A stretch of 64,000 nt of DNA from Streptomyces verrucosisporus (GCF_017114865.1 NZ_JADEYH010000015.1:78555-142554), one strand, 5' to 3'. Positions 8,042 to 17,488 are shown, counted from the stretch's first letter. Program-made: numbers and translations. The notes: a model not told the origin generated them from the letters alone.

Positions 8042-9901
8042 ATGCGCATTCGCGATCTTCCATATCCCGATCCCGGCGACCCCGACGTACGGTCCGGGTT
8101 CCGCCTCATGCTCTGGCTGTGGCGCTCACAGCTGGGCGGCCAGCTCAAGGCGCTGGCCTGGGGGACGCTCCACATGGCGGCGGTCGCCTCCTTCCCCCTG
8201 GCCGTGGGTGTGGCCGTACAGGCCGCCACCGAGCGCTCCGGGGACCGGCTGGCCCTCGCGGGCGCTCTGACGGTGGCACTGGGTCTGGCGGTCACCGCCG
8301 GCGACACCATGCTGCACCGCGCCGCCGTCACCAACTGGATCACCGCCGCAGCCCGGGTGCAGCAGCTGCTGGCCCGGCGGACCGCCGCGCTGGGGGCCGC
8401 GCTGACCCGGCGGGTGGCGGCCGGCGAGGTGGTGGCCGTCTCCACCGGGGATATCGAGAAGATCGGCTGGTTCGTCGAGGCCGTCTCCCGCTTCGGCGCC
8501 GCTTCGCTGACCACGGCCGGGGTGTGTACGGCCCTGGTGGTGTACGAGCCGCTGCTGGGCGCCGTGGTGACGCTGGGCGTACTGGCGCTGGTGGCGGCCG
8601 TACTGCCGCTGCTGCCGCCGACGACCCGCCGGGCGGACGCGCAGCGGGCGAAGGCCGGGCGGGCCACCGAACTGGCCGCCGACACCGTGGCCGGGCTGCG
8701 GGTGCTGCGCGGCATCGGGGGCGAGGAGCTGTTCCTCGGCAGGTACCGCGGGGCCTCGCAGGAGGTGCGGCGGGCAGCGGTGCGGACCGCGCGGATGTGG
8801 TCGCTGATCGACGCCGTGCAGGTGGTGCTGCCGGGGGTGCTGCTGATCGCGGTGGTCTGGCTGGGGGCGCGGCTGGCACTGGACGGCACGGTCGCCGTGG
8901 GCGAGCTGGTGACGGTGTACGGCGCGGTGACCTTCCTGCTCTTCCCGCTTCGGCTGTTCCAGGAGATCGCCATGGCCTACTCCTTCTCCCGCCCGTCGGC
9001 CGAGCGGGCCGCCCGGGTCCTGGCGCTGAGCCGCGGGACGCGGACGGAGAACGCGATGGGCAGGCGCGACGGCGCGCGGATGCCGCCGGAGGGCGACCTG
9101 TACGACCCCGTGAGCGGGCTGCTCGCCCCGGCCGGAAGTCTGACCGCGGTGGTGTGCGGCGACCCCGACGCCACCGGCCGGCTCGCCGAACGGCTGGGCG
9201 GGCACGGCACCGAGTCCGCGGCACAGGCGCCGTCGGTGCTGCTGGGCGGGGTCGCCCTGGACGAGGTGCCGCTGGAGGCGGCCCGTACCGCCGTGCTGGT
9301 CCAGGACAAGGACCCGGTGCTGCTGTCGGGCACCCTGGGGGGACTGCTCGACGTGCCGTCGTCCGGTGCGGTCACGCCCGGACAGGCACTGGAGGCGGCC
9401 CAGTGCGGCGATGTGCTCGCCGCACTGGCGCGCGCCGGGGGCGCCCCGGACGGCGACCCGATGCGGGCCCGGATCACCGAGCGCGGCAGGTCGCTGTCGG
9501 GCGGCCAGCGCCAGCGGCTGGCGCTGGCCCGGTCGCTGGCCGCCGATCCGCGGGTGCTGGTGCTGGACGAGCCGACCAGCGCCGTCGACTCGCACACCGA
9601 GGCACGTGTCGCCGACGCGCTGCGCCGGCTGCGGGCCGGCCGCACCACGGTGGTGTTCTCCTCCAGCCCGCTGCTGCTGGACCGGGCCGACCGGGTGGCG
9701 TTCGTCTGCGGCGGCACGGTGACCGCCGTCGGCACGCACCGGGAGCTGCTGGCGAACGAACCGGGGTACCGCGCGGTGGTCACCCGTGAGACCGGCGGCG
9801 ATGACGGCCACGGCACCGGCATGGCCGGCGATGGCGGGCTCGCGGCCGGCCCGGCCGGGATCCGGGGGCCGCGGCACGAGCGGATGGAGGAGAGCGCGTG
9901 A
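8042..9901 (+). CDS. ABC exporter subunit A, degenerate Walker A
   Basis: A 619-residue half-exporter with an N-terminal membrane domain to about residue 320. The nucleotide-binding domain is unusual. Where Walker A belongs (about residue 372) it reads VVCGDPDATGRLAE, with no GK[ST] lysine. The H-loop position is FSSSP rather than a histidine motif. The Q-loop (LVQDKDPVL), signature LSGGQRQRLALAR (about 484) and Walker B VLVLDEPTSAVD are intact. It therefore cannot form a normal ATP site with its own Walker A but can give its signature to a partner. The next gene starts inside its stop (GTGA) and has the complementary defects, so the two are predicted to form a heterodimer. Cargo unknown. Confidence 0.88.
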   Translation: MRIRDLPYPDPGDPDVRSGFRLMLWLWRSQLGGQLKALAWGTLHMAAVASFPLAVGVAVQAATERSGDRLALAGALTVALGLAVTAGDTMLHRAAVTNWITAAARVQQLLARRTAALGAALTRRVAAGEVVAVSTGDIEKIGWFVEAVSRFGAASLTTAGVCTALVVYEPLLGAVVTLGVLALVAAVLPLLPPTTRRADAQRAKAGRATELAADTVAGLRVLRGIGGEELFLGRYRGASQEVRRAAVRTARMWSLIDAVQVVLPGVLLIAVVWLGARLALDGTVAVGELVTVYGAVTFLLFPLRLFQEIAMAYSFSRPSAERAARVLALSRGTRTENAMGRRDGARMPPEGDLYDPVSGLLAPAGSLTAVVCGDPDATGRLAERLGGHGTESAAQAPSVLLGGVALDEVPLEAARTAVLVQDKDPVLLSGTLGGLLDVPSSGAVTPGQALEAAQCGDVLAALARAGGAPDGDPMRARITERGRSLSGGQRQRLALARSLAADPRVLVLDEPTSAVDSHTEARVADALRRLRAGRTTVVFSSSPLLLDRADRVAFVCGGTVTAVGTHRELLANEPGYRAVVTRETGGDDGHGTGMAGDGGLAAGPAGIRGPRHERMEESA

Positions 9902-11679
9902 TCGGCGTCGTACCGCCCGCCCATGATCCCGCCGCGTCCGAGTCGGCCACGACTCTGCCGGTCGGCGCGCCCGGGACCGTGCGCGCCTATGCCGGCGAGC
10001 TGGTCCGGCGGCACCGCGGGGCCTTCGCCTTGCTGGTGTCGGTGAACGCCGTCGCGGTGCTGGCCTCCATGGCAGGCCCCTATCTGCTGGGGCGGGTGGT
10101 GGAGGACCTCGCGGCGGGGGTCCGCGATCTGCGCCTGGAGCGCACCGTCGTCCTGTTCGCCGCTGCCCTGGTCGTCCAGACGGTCTTCGTCCAGCAGGTG
10201 CGGCTGCGCGGAGCGGTGCTGGGCGAGCGGATGCTGGCGGATCTGCGCGAGGACTTCCTGGTCCGCTCGGTGCGGCTGCCGCCGGGTGTGCTGGAGCGGG
10301 CCGGTACGGGTGACCTGCTGTCCAGGATCACCACCGACATCGACCGGCTGGCGGGCGCCATGCGCGAGGCGGTACCCCAGCTGTCGATCGGCCTCGTCTG
10401 GGCCGCGCTGCTGCTGGGCGCGCTCACGGCCACCGCGCCGCCGCTGGCGCTGTCCGTCGTGATCGCCCTGCCGCTGCTGCTGGTGGGCTGCCGCTGGTAC
10501 TACCGGCGGGCGCCGGCCGCCTACCGTTCCGAGGCGGCGGGCTACGCGGCCGTCGCCGCCGCCCTGGCCGAGACCGTGGACGCCGGGCGGACGGTGGAGG
10601 CCCATCGGCTGGGACCGCGCAGGATCGCGCTGTCCGAGCACCGCATCGGCCGCTGGACGGCGTGGGAGCGCTACACGCTGTGGCTGCGCACCGTCCTCTT
10701 CCCCGTCGTCAACGGCACCCATGTGCTGATCCTCGGTTCGGTGCTGATGCTCGGCGGCTTCTTCGTGCTGCGGGGCTGGATCTCGGTCGGCGAACTGACC
10801 ACGGGCGCGCTGCTGGCGCAGATGCTGGTCGAACCGATCGGCCTGATCCTGCGCTGGTACGACGAGCTCCAGACCGCCCAGGTGTCCCTGGCCCGGCTGG
10901 TCGGAGTGCGGGAGATCGAGCCGGAGTCCGGCGACGGCGCACTGCTCCCGGACGGCCGCGAGGTGCGGGCCGACCGGGTGCGGTTCGGCTACGACGCGGG
11001 CGACGACGTGCTGCACGGGGTGTCGCTGGACGTCGCGCCCGGTACGCGGGTCGCGCTGGTGGGGCCGTCGGGTGCGGGCAAGTCCACGCTGGGCCGGCTG
11101 CTGGCGGGGATCTACGCGCCGCGGACGGGCGAGGTCACGCTCGGTGGGGCCGAGCTGTCCCGGATGCCAGCGGAGCGGGTACGCGAGCACGTGGCGCTGG
11201 TCAACCAGGAGCACCACGTCTTCGTCGGTTCGCTGCGCGACAACCTGCTGCTGGCGAGCGCGGACGCCGGTGACGCCGAGCTGTGGGCCGCCCTCGCCGC
11301 GGTGGACGCCGACGGCTGGGCCCGGAAGCTGGCCGACGGCCTGGACAGCGAGGTCGGCTCGGGCGGGGAGGCGGTCACCCCGGCCCGGGCCCAGCAGATC
11401 GCGCTGGCGCGGCTGGTGCTGGCCGATCCGCACACCCTGGTGCTGGACGAGGCGACTTCCCTGCTGGACCCGCGTGCGGCCAGGCGCCTCGAGCGCTCGC
11501 TGGCGCGGGTGCTCCAGGGGCGCACCGTGGTGGCGATCGCACACCGGCTGCACACCGCACACGACGCGGATGTGATCGCGGTCGTGGAGGACGGCCGGAT
11601 CAGCGAGCTGGGAAGCCACGTCGAGCTGGTCGCCGCCGACGGCGCCTACGCCGCGCTGTGGCGGTCCTGGCACGGCTGA
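9898..11679 (+). CDS. ABC exporter subunit B, degenerate signature motif
   Basis: A 593-residue half-exporter with a normal ATP-binding half-site: Walker A VGPSGAGKST (about residue 388), Q-loop VNQEHHVF, Walker B TLVLDEATSLLD (about 513) and H-loop IAHRLHT. The LSGGQ signature is replaced by VTPARAQQIALAR (about 492). Paired with subunit A, one composite site would be canonical (B Walker A plus A signature) and the other doubly defective (A Walker A plus B signature). GTG 9898 overlaps the stop of subunit A, so translation is coupled. A strong hairpin follows the stop. Transport direction is inferred to be export; the substrate is unknown. Confidence 0.9.
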   Translation: MIGVVPPAHDPAASESATTLPVGAPGTVRAYAGELVRRHRGAFALLVSVNAVAVLASMAGPYLLGRVVEDLAAGVRDLRLERTVVLFAAALVVQTVFVQQVRLRGAVLGERMLADLREDFLVRSVRLPPGVLERAGTGDLLSRITTDIDRLAGAMREAVPQLSIGLVWAALLLGALTATAPPLALSVVIALPLLLVGCRWYYRRAPAAYRSEAAGYAAVAAALAETVDAGRTVEAHRLGPRRIALSEHRIGRWTAWERYTLWLRTVLFPVVNGTHVLILGSVLMLGGFFVLRGWISVGELTTGALLAQMLVEPIGLILRWYDELQTAQVSLARLVGVREIEPESGDGALLPDGREVRADRVRFGYDAGDDVLHGVSLDVAPGTRVALVGPSGAGKSTLGRLLAGIYAPRTGEVTLGGAELSRMPAERVREHVALVNQEHHVFVGSLRDNLLLASADAGDAELWAALAAVDADGWARKLADGLDSEVGSGGEAVTPARAQQIALARLVLADPHTLVLDEATSLLDPRAARRLERSLARVLQGRTVVAIAHRLHTAHDADVIAVVEDGRISELGSHVELVAADGAYAALWRSWHG

Positions 11680-11686
11680 TCCCGTC

Positions 11687-11732
11687 CTTTCTCCCGCGCG
11701 GCCCGGAGCGCTCCGGGCCGCGCGGGAGAAAG
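11687..11732. terminator. Bidirectional hairpin terminator
   Basis: A perfect 22-base inverted repeat with a 2-base centre: the left arm begins CTTTCTCCCGCGCGG and the right arm ends CCGCGCGGGAGAAAG. It lies between the stop of the ABC exporter operon (11679) and that of the convergent DUF457 gene (11772), so it can serve both. There is no long U-tract, as usual in Streptomyces. Confidence 0.85.
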
Positions 11733-11771
11733 GCGGGGCGTGCGGCCGGGGAGGGCCCTGCCCGGAAGGGC

Positions 11772-12566
11772 TCAGCCGAGGAAACCCACGGCCCACAGCC
11801 CGCTCAGCCCGCCGGCCAGCATGAAGCCGGGCATCAGGACCTGCACCTCGACCCAGCTGCCCGCCTTGAACCGCATGGGCTTGGGCGTGCCCAGCGGATA
11901 CCAGCGCTTGCCTCCCACGGGTATCGGCCACAGGACCGGGCAGCCGGAGACGGTGATGGCGTCGCCGAGGTCGTGGACCAGGGCGCCCAGCACGATCGGC
12001 AGCCCCAGCCACAGGTACTCCTGGCCGGGCGCGGTGAACAGCCAGTCCGCCCCGTTCCCGGGCTTGTTCAGGATGTCCGCCAGGATCCAGGCGCTGGTCG
12101 CCCCCAGCAGCCACACCAGAACGTCGCTGGAGACCCGTGCCGCCCGCCACAGCAGGCCCTCGACGGCCAGCACCATGTGGACGAAGAGGATGCCCAGCAC
12201 CGCCCAGCGCCCGCCGAGCACCGCGAAGGCCGAGAAACCGGCGCCCACCGCCACCGCCCACAGCCAGGTGTGGGTGAGGGTGCGGTGGCCTCCAGCACGG
12301 CGCGGGTCGCCGGACTTGCGGGTGGCCTTGTAGACCGCGCACGAGAGTTTCTCGATCACCATGCACAGCCATCTGGAGAGCGGGCCGAAGGCACGGGAGA
12401 TCGTCGCCGACTTGTGGTCCAGGTCGGGCGCGAGAGCCGCGCCCGCGCAGATCAGGGCGCCGACCACCAGGACCGGCCACGGCATCGGCCGGTCCAGGGC
12501 GTCCGCCACCGCTCCCACCCCCAGCCACGCCGCCGCCCCCGACAGTGAATGCGCCGGTCCCATCAT
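11772..12566 (-). CDS. DUF457-family membrane protein (YdjM-like, putative metal-dependent hydrolase)
   Basis: About 264 residues with several membrane segments. The N-terminus reads MMGPAHSLSGAAAWLGVG, followed by ALAPDLDHKSATISRAFGPLS and GGHRTLTHTW; the HxS, PDLDH and HRTLTHT motifs define the DUF457/YdjM family. The conserved His/Asp residues suggest a metal site at the membrane, but no reaction is established. The start is placed at the double ATG (12564-12566); a GTG four codons upstream (12578) is an alternative. The gene converges on the exporter operon and is divergent from the helicase gene. Confidence 0.85.
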   Translation of the reverse strand: MMGPAHSLSGAAAWLGVGAVADALDRPMPWPVLVVGALICAGAALAPDLDHKSATISRAFGPLSRWLCMVIEKLSCAVYKATRKSGDPRRAGGHRTLTHTWLWAVAVGAGFSAFAVLGGRWAVLGILFVHMVLAVEGLLWRAARVSSDVLVWLLGATSAWILADILNKPGNGADWLFTAPGQEYLWLGLPIVLGALVHDLGDAITVSGCPVLWPIPVGGKRWYPLGTPKPMRFKAGSWVEVQVLMPGFMLAGGLSGLWAVGFLG

Positions 12567-12678
12567 GTGCGTCCCCACCCCATCGCGCTCGCTCCTGCGT
12601 TGTGCCGGTGGCACAGCGTAGTGCCGATGATCTTCGTACGGTCGGCCGGTTCCCACCGCGGGCGCCGCGGCAGGCAGT

Positions 12679-15201
12679 ATGGAGGGCGTGACCCTTATCG
12701 ATCAGATGCCGAGCACCGCAGATCCCGACACTCTCTACGAAGCCTTCTCCGGCTGGGCCGAGGGACGGGGCATCACGCTCTATCCCGCCCAGGAGGAGGC
12801 GCTGATCGAAGTGGTCTCCGGGGCGAACGTCATCCTGTCCACGCCGACCGGGTCCGGCAAGAGCCTGGTCGCGGCCGGGGCGCACTTCGCCGCGCTCGCC
12901 CAGGACAAGGTCACCTTCTACACCGCCCCCATCAAGGCCCTGGTGTCGGAGAAGTTCTTCGACCTGTGCAAGATCTTCGGCACCGAGAACGTCGGCATGC
13001 TCACCGGCGACGCCTCGGTCAACGCCGACGCGCCCGTCATCTGCTGCACCGCCGAGGTACTCGCCTCCATCGCGCTGCGCGACGGCGCGGACGCCGACAT
13101 CGGCCAGGTCGTGATGGACGAGTTCCACTTCTACGCCGAGCCGGACCGCGGCTGGGCCTGGCAGATCCCGCTGCTGGAGCTCCCCCAGGCTCAGTTCGTC
13201 CTGATGTCGGCGACGCTCGGTGACGTCAGCAGGTTCGAGGAGGACCTGACGCGGCGCACCGGGCGTCCGACCGCCGTGGTGCGCTCGGCCACCCGTCCGG
13301 TGCCGCTGAGCTACGAGTACCGCACGACCGGTCTGACCGAGACGCTGACCGAACTGCTCGAAACCCATCAGGCGCCGGTCTACATCGTGCACTTCACCCA
13401 GGCCCAGGCGGTGGAGCGCGCCCAGGCGCTGATGAGCATCAACATGTGCTCGCGCGCCGAGAAGGACGAGATCGCCAAGCTGATCGGCAACTTCCGTTTC
13501 ACCACCAAGTTCGGCCGGAACCTCTCGCGCTACGTCCGCCACGGCATCGGGGTGCACCACGCCGGAATGCTGCCGAAGTACCGGCGACTGGTGGAGAGGC
13601 TGGCCCAGGCGGGCCTGCTGAAGGTGATCTGCGGTACCGACACCCTCGGGGTGGGCGTCAACGTGCCCATCCGCACGGTGCTGTTCACCGCGCTGACCAA
13701 GTACGACGGCAACCGGGTACGGGTGCTGCGGGCACGGGAGTTCCACCAGATCGCGGGCCGCGCCGGCCGGGCCGGTTTCGACACCGCGGGCCTGGTCGTG
13801 GCCCAGGCCCCCGAGCACGTCATCGAGAACGAGAAGGCCCTCGCCAAGGCGGGCGACGATCCGAAGAAGCGCCGCAAGGTGGTGCGGAAGAAGGCCCCGG
13901 AGGGCTTCGTCAACTGGAGCCAGCAGACCTTCGAGAAGCTGATCGCCTCCGAGCCGGAGCCGCTCACCTCCCGCTTCAGGGTGACCCACGCGATGCTGCT
14001 GTCCGTCATCGCCCGGCCCGGTGACGCCTTCGCCGCGATGCGCAAACTGCTGGAGGACAACCACGAGGACCGGCGCAGCCAGCTGCGCCACATCAGGCGG
14101 GCGATCGCCATCTACCGCTCTCTGCTGGACGGCGGGGTCGTCGAACAGCTGGACGCACCCGACACCGAGGGGCGCCGTATCCGGCTGACCGTGGACCTCC
14201 AGCAGGACTTCGCGCTCAACCAGCCGCTGTCGACCTTCGCGCTCGCCGCGTTCGAGCTGCTGGACCCCGAGTCCCCCTCGTACGCGCTGGACATGGTCTC
14301 CGTGGTGGAGTCCACACTGGACGACCCGCGGCAGATCCTGGCCGCCCAGCAGAACAAGGCCAGGGGCGAGGCCGTCGCGCAGATGAAGGCCGACGGCGTC
14401 GAGTACGAGGAACGCATGGAGCGGCTGGCGGACATCGGCTACCCCAAGCCGCTGGAGGAGCTGCTCTTCCGTGCCTACGGCGTCTACCGCAAGAGCCACC
14501 CGTGGGTCGGTGACCATCCCCTGTCCCCCAAATCCGTGATCCGTGACATGTACGAACGGGCCATGACCTTCGGTGAGTTCGTCTCCCACTACGAGCTGGC
14601 CCGCACCGAGGGCATCGTGCTGCGCTATCTGGCCAGCGCCTACAAGACGCTGGAGCACACCGTGCCCGACGACCGGAAGTCCGAGGACTTCCAGGACATC
14701 GTCGAGTGGCTGGGTGAGATGGTGCGCCAGGTCGACTCCAGCCTGCTGGACGAGTGGGAGCAGCTGGCCAACCCCGAGGACGAGACCGCCGAGGAGGCCC
14801 AGGACCGCGCCGACCAGGTCAAGCCCGTCACCGCCAACGCCCGCGCCTTCCGCGTGCTGGTGCGCAACGCGATGTTCCGGCGGGTGGAGCTGGCCGCCCT
14901 GGACAAGGTCGAGGAGCTGGGCGAGCTGGACGCCGAGGCCGGCTGGGACGCCGACGCCTGGGCCGAGGCCATGGACGCGTACTGGGACGAGTACGACGAG
15001 CTGGGCACCGGCCCGGACGCCCGCGGCCCGAAGCTGCTGCGGATCGAGGAGCGCCCCGAGGACGGCCTGTGGCGGGTGCGGCAGACGTTCGCCGACCCCG
15101 GCGGCGACCACGACTGGGGGATCACCGCCGAGGTCGACCTCACGGCCTCCGACGAGGAGGGCCGGGCGGTGATCAAGGTCACCGAGGTGGGTCAGCTCTG
15201 A
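12679..15201 (+). CDS. DEAD/DEAH-box helicase with DUF3516
   Basis: An 840-residue superfamily 2 helicase. Motif I is STPTGSGKSLVAAG (about residue 52), motif II is VVMDEFHFY (DEFH variant), motif III is LMSATL, and the second RecA domain carries GVHHAGMLPKYRRLVERLA and QIAGRAGRAGFD (motif VI). The C-terminal half matches DUF3516, resembling the accessory domains of Ski2/Mtr4-like RNA helicases. A role in RNA or DNA unwinding is likely; the target is unknown. ATG 12679 is used, but GTG 12688 is an alternative: GGAGGG lies just upstream of it and the shorter MTLIDQ-type N-terminus looks natural. It overlaps the convergent DUF6397 gene by 23 bases. Confidence 0.92.
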   Translation: MEGVTLIDQMPSTADPDTLYEAFSGWAEGRGITLYPAQEEALIEVVSGANVILSTPTGSGKSLVAAGAHFAALAQDKVTFYTAPIKALVSEKFFDLCKIFGTENVGMLTGDASVNADAPVICCTAEVLASIALRDGADADIGQVVMDEFHFYAEPDRGWAWQIPLLELPQAQFVLMSATLGDVSRFEEDLTRRTGRPTAVVRSATRPVPLSYEYRTTGLTETLTELLETHQAPVYIVHFTQAQAVERAQALMSINMCSRAEKDEIAKLIGNFRFTTKFGRNLSRYVRHGIGVHHAGMLPKYRRLVERLAQAGLLKVICGTDTLGVGVNVPIRTVLFTALTKYDGNRVRVLRAREFHQIAGRAGRAGFDTAGLVVAQAPEHVIENEKALAKAGDDPKKRRKVVRKKAPEGFVNWSQQTFEKLIASEPEPLTSRFRVTHAMLLSVIARPGDAFAAMRKLLEDNHEDRRSQLRHIRRAIAIYRSLLDGGVVEQLDAPDTEGRRIRLTVDLQQDFALNQPLSTFALAAFELLDPESPSYALDMVSVVESTLDDPRQILAAQQNKARGEAVAQMKADGVEYEERMERLADIGYPKPLEELLFRAYGVYRKSHPWVGDHPLSPKSVIRDMYERAMTFGEFVSHYELARTEGIVLRYLASAYKTLEHTVPDDRKSEDFQDIVEWLGEMVRQVDSSLLDEWEQLANPEDETAEEAQDRADQVKPVTANARAFRVLVRNAMFRRVELAALDKVEELGELDAEAGWDADAWAEAMDAYWDEYDELGTGPDARGPKLLRIEERPEDGLWRVRQTFADPGGDHDWGITAEVDLTASDEEGRAVIKVTEVGQL

Positions 15202-16024
15202 CGGCGGCCGCGGGCTCGCGCTCCGGCCGGCACAGGGGACGGGCCGACCGCGCCGTGCTCAGCGCCAGCGTCAGGCCCATCCGGTGCCAGAGGGCCTCCT
15301 CCTCGCCGGCGGCGGTGAGCAGCCTGCGCACGGCCCTCCTGGCCGCGGGGGACTCCGGCCGGGCGGTGGTCAGCTCCGGCCGCAGTTCCTCCAGCCGGGC
15401 CCGCTCACCCAGATCCGGTACGGCCTCCCGCAGTACTTCCGGTGTGAGCACCGCGGCGTGGGCGGCGGCGGCCGCCCACGGGTCGTCCGTCCGGCGGACC
15501 GCCTGGGCGATCCGCCGGTTGCGCCAGTGGCGCGGACGCCAGTCCTCGCCCTCGGCCAGGATGTGCAGCAGCCCTTCGGGCAGCGGACCGCCGAGCAGCG
15601 CCGACTGGTGCTCGGCGACGTCCCGCAGTTCGCTGGCCAGGTAGAACCAGACCACCGCCCGGTACCGGTTGAGGGAGAAACGCACCGGGCCGAAGCAGCC
15701 GGCCCGGGCCAGCCGTGTGAAGCGCACCGGAGTGACACCCAGCAGCCCGGCGCCCTCCCGTGCACCGACCAGACGCAACCGCTCACGCAAAGTGGCCGGA
15801 AACCCCTCCTCCGCGCGCACCCGTGCCAGCTCGGCCACCGGCACCAGGCGGCGCCGGCCCTCCCGCCGCGGCGCCACCGTCGCCAGTGCGCCCAGCTCCA
15901 CGGCCAGTTCCAGCTCCCTCGGCCTGATCCCCAGCATCCGGTGCGCCTCGCCCATCGGCACGGTCTCCACCGAGTCCGTCTTCCGTGTACCGGACTTCTC
16001 CGCCCTTGCCAGCCCGACCGGCAT
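15179..16024 (-). CDS. DUF6397-family protein
   Basis: A 281-residue, charged, non-membrane protein. The early PMGEAHRMLGIRPRELELAVELG and the second LVGAREGAGLLGVTPVRFTRLARAG look like two helix-turn-helix-type units, so a DNA-binding role is possible. The central WFYLASELRDVAEH and LLHILAEGEDWRPRHWRNRRIA segments fit a family conserved in Streptomyces. The start is ATG 16024, preceded by AGGGGG at suitable spacing, rather than ATG 16042. A palindrome lies just upstream (16050-16073). Function is unknown. Confidence 0.75.
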   Translation of the reverse strand: MPVGLARAEKSGTRKTDSVETVPMGEAHRMLGIRPRELELAVELGALATVAPRREGRRRLVPVAELARVRAEEGFPATLRERLRLVGAREGAGLLGVTPVRFTRLARAGCFGPVRFSLNRYRAVVWFYLASELRDVAEHQSALLGGPLPEGLLHILAEGEDWRPRHWRNRRIAQAVRRTDDPWAAAAAHAAVLTPEVLREAVPDLGERARLEELRPELTTARPESPAARRAVRRLLTAAGEEEALWHRMGLTLALSTARSARPLCRPEREPAAAVRADPPR

Positions 16025-16049
16025 GGTGATCCCCCTGAGCATCTCGACG

Positions 16050-16073
16050 ACTACCTTGTGTGACGAAGGTAGT
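16050..16073. promoter_or_regulatory. Inverted repeat upstream of the DUF6397 gene, possible operator
   Basis: Perfect arms ACTACCTT and AAGGTAGT separated by 8 bases (GTGTGACG). The repeat starts about 26 bases upstream of the ATG at 16024, where a promoter or operator would sit. Because the downstream protein may bind DNA, autoregulation is possible but unproven. Confidence 0.45.
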
Positions 16074-16190
16074 CCGCCGCCGATCCGCTCCGGGGAGCCT
16101 GTGGAAAACCTGGAGGAAGCCCTGGTGGGACTGTGTCCGGCGGCACGAGCCCGCGGCGGCCCGGCAGGGCGGCGGGCCCCCGGCCGCCGC

Positions 16191-16583
16191 TCAGTAGCCG
16201 TTGCGCATGGCCACTCCCAGGTGCTCGCCGACCCGGTTCACCAGCAGGGTCGTCTCGTAGGCGATCTGGCCCATGTCGGCATCCGCCTCGGCGAGCACGC
16301 ACAGACAGCTGCCGTCTCCGGCGGCCGTCACGAAGAGCATCCCTTCGTCGAACTCGATCATCGTCTGCCGCGCCCGGCCCACGTGGAAACGGTCCCCCGT
16401 GCCTCTGGCCAGGCTGTGCAGCCCGGACGCGACGGCGGCCAGGTGTTCGGCCTCGCTCCGCTCCAGGCTCTGGGCGGCTCCGGTGACCAGCCCGTCGTTC
16501 GAGAGCACCAGCGCATGCCGTACCGAAGGCATCCGCTGCGTCAGATCGTCCAGGAGCCAGTCCAGCTCACTGCTCAGGGCCAT
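16191..16583 (-). CDS. Roadblock/LC7-domain protein
   Basis: A 130-residue single-domain protein of the roadblock/LC7 family. It opens LSSELDWLLDDLTQRMPSVRH and continues ALVLSNDGLVTGAAQSLERSEAEHLAAVASGL, typical of the small proteins encoded in Streptomyces conservons next to a sensor kinase, DUF742 protein and Ras-like GTPase. Relatives act as GTPase regulators. None of the usual conservon partners is adjacent here, so it is an orphan copy. GAAGGGGGA upstream of ATG 16583 supports the start. Confidence 0.88.
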   Translation of the reverse strand: MALSSELDWLLDDLTQRMPSVRHALVLSNDGLVTGAAQSLERSEAEHLAAVASGLHSLARGTGDRFHVGRARQTMIEFDEGMLFVTAAGDGSCLCVLAEADADMGQIAYETTLLVNRVGEHLGVAMRNGY

Positions 16584-16737
16584 CCCCGATTCCCCCTTCT
16601 CATGGTCACGCGGTGCCAGCCTTACCCACGACGGGCCCCGGGGCAACCACCGATCTCGGCCGCCCGCCACCCGGTCGGAACAGGAAGAAAAACGGAAGCA
16701 GGGGTACCGGGACCGGTCACCGGGAAAGGCAACGGCA

Positions 16738-17355
16738 GTGGACAATGACGACCGTTCGACGGAGTACGACGGGGCACGCGTGCTGGAATTCTTCACCGAG
16801 CGGGCCGCCGGCTGGGACGCCCGCTTCCCCGGCGACGGCCCCGCCTACGACGCCGCCGTGGCCGAGCTGGGCCTGTTCCCCGGGGACACGGTGCTGGACG
16901 CCGGGTGCGGCACCGGGCGTGCGCTGCCCGCGCTGCGTGCGGCGGTGGGCAGACGGGGCACGGTGGTGGGCGTCGATCTCACCCCGGCGATGCTGGAGGT
17001 CGCCGTCCTGGCCGGACGGCACCGCGGCGCACTGCTGACCGTCGCCGACGCCGCCCGGCTGCCGCTGCGCGACGGAGTGCTCGACGCGGTGTTCGCGGCC
17101 GGCCTGGTGTCGCACCTGCCCGACCCGGCCGCCGGCCTGCGGGAGCTGGCCCGGGCGGTCCGGCCCGGCGGCCGTCTCGCGCTGTTCCATCCGGTCGGGC
17201 GCGCCGCTCTCGCCGCCCGGCACGGGCGCCCGCTCGGGCCGGACGACCCGCGGGCCGAGCCGAACCTCCGCCCGCTGCTGGCCGCCGCGGGCTGGCGTCT
17301 GGTCTCCTGCGCCGACGAGGACCACCGCTACTTCGCGCTGGCCGTACGCGGCTGA
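16738..17355 (+). CDS. Class I SAM-dependent methyltransferase
   Basis: A 205-residue methyltransferase of the methyltransf_11 type. Motif I is VLDAGCGTGRALP (near residue 50), motif II is VVGVDLTPAMLEVA, the acidic loop is LTVADAARLPLRDGVLDAVF and the post-motif reads ELARAVRPGGRLALFHP. The substrate cannot be deduced. The start is GTG 16738 preceded by GGAAAGG; no similarity is seen further upstream. It is divergent from the roadblock gene and stands alone. Confidence 0.87.
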   Translation: MDNDDRSTEYDGARVLEFFTERAAGWDARFPGDGPAYDAAVAELGLFPGDTVLDAGCGTGRALPALRAAVGRRGTVVGVDLTPAMLEVAVLAGRHRGALLTVADAARLPLRDGVLDAVFAAGLVSHLPDPAAGLRELARAVRPGGRLALFHPVGRAALAARHGRPLGPDDPRAEPNLRPLLAAAGWRLVSCADEDHRYFALAVRG

Positions 17356-17488
17356 GGCGCCGCGCGGCCCCTCCATGGGGGTACGCGCGGCGGAGGGCGC
17401 CCCGGTGTGTCCCCGGTCTCTCGACGCCGCCCCCTGACATGGCTAGGGTGCGCGGACGATGTCCGGAGAGTCCGGAGAGGAGGCCGAC

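Noticed and set aside
8977..15111. A 2044-codon open frame on the minus strand
   Set aside because: It lies opposite the ABC exporter and helicase genes, is Gln/Val/Arg-rich without family motifs, and is the usual antisense artefact of very high GC coding DNA.
17356..17405. Imperfect inverted repeat after the methyltransferase gene
   Set aside because: Arms GGCGCCGCGCG and CGCGCGGCG-GAG-GGCGCC need a three-base bulge; too weak to call a terminator.
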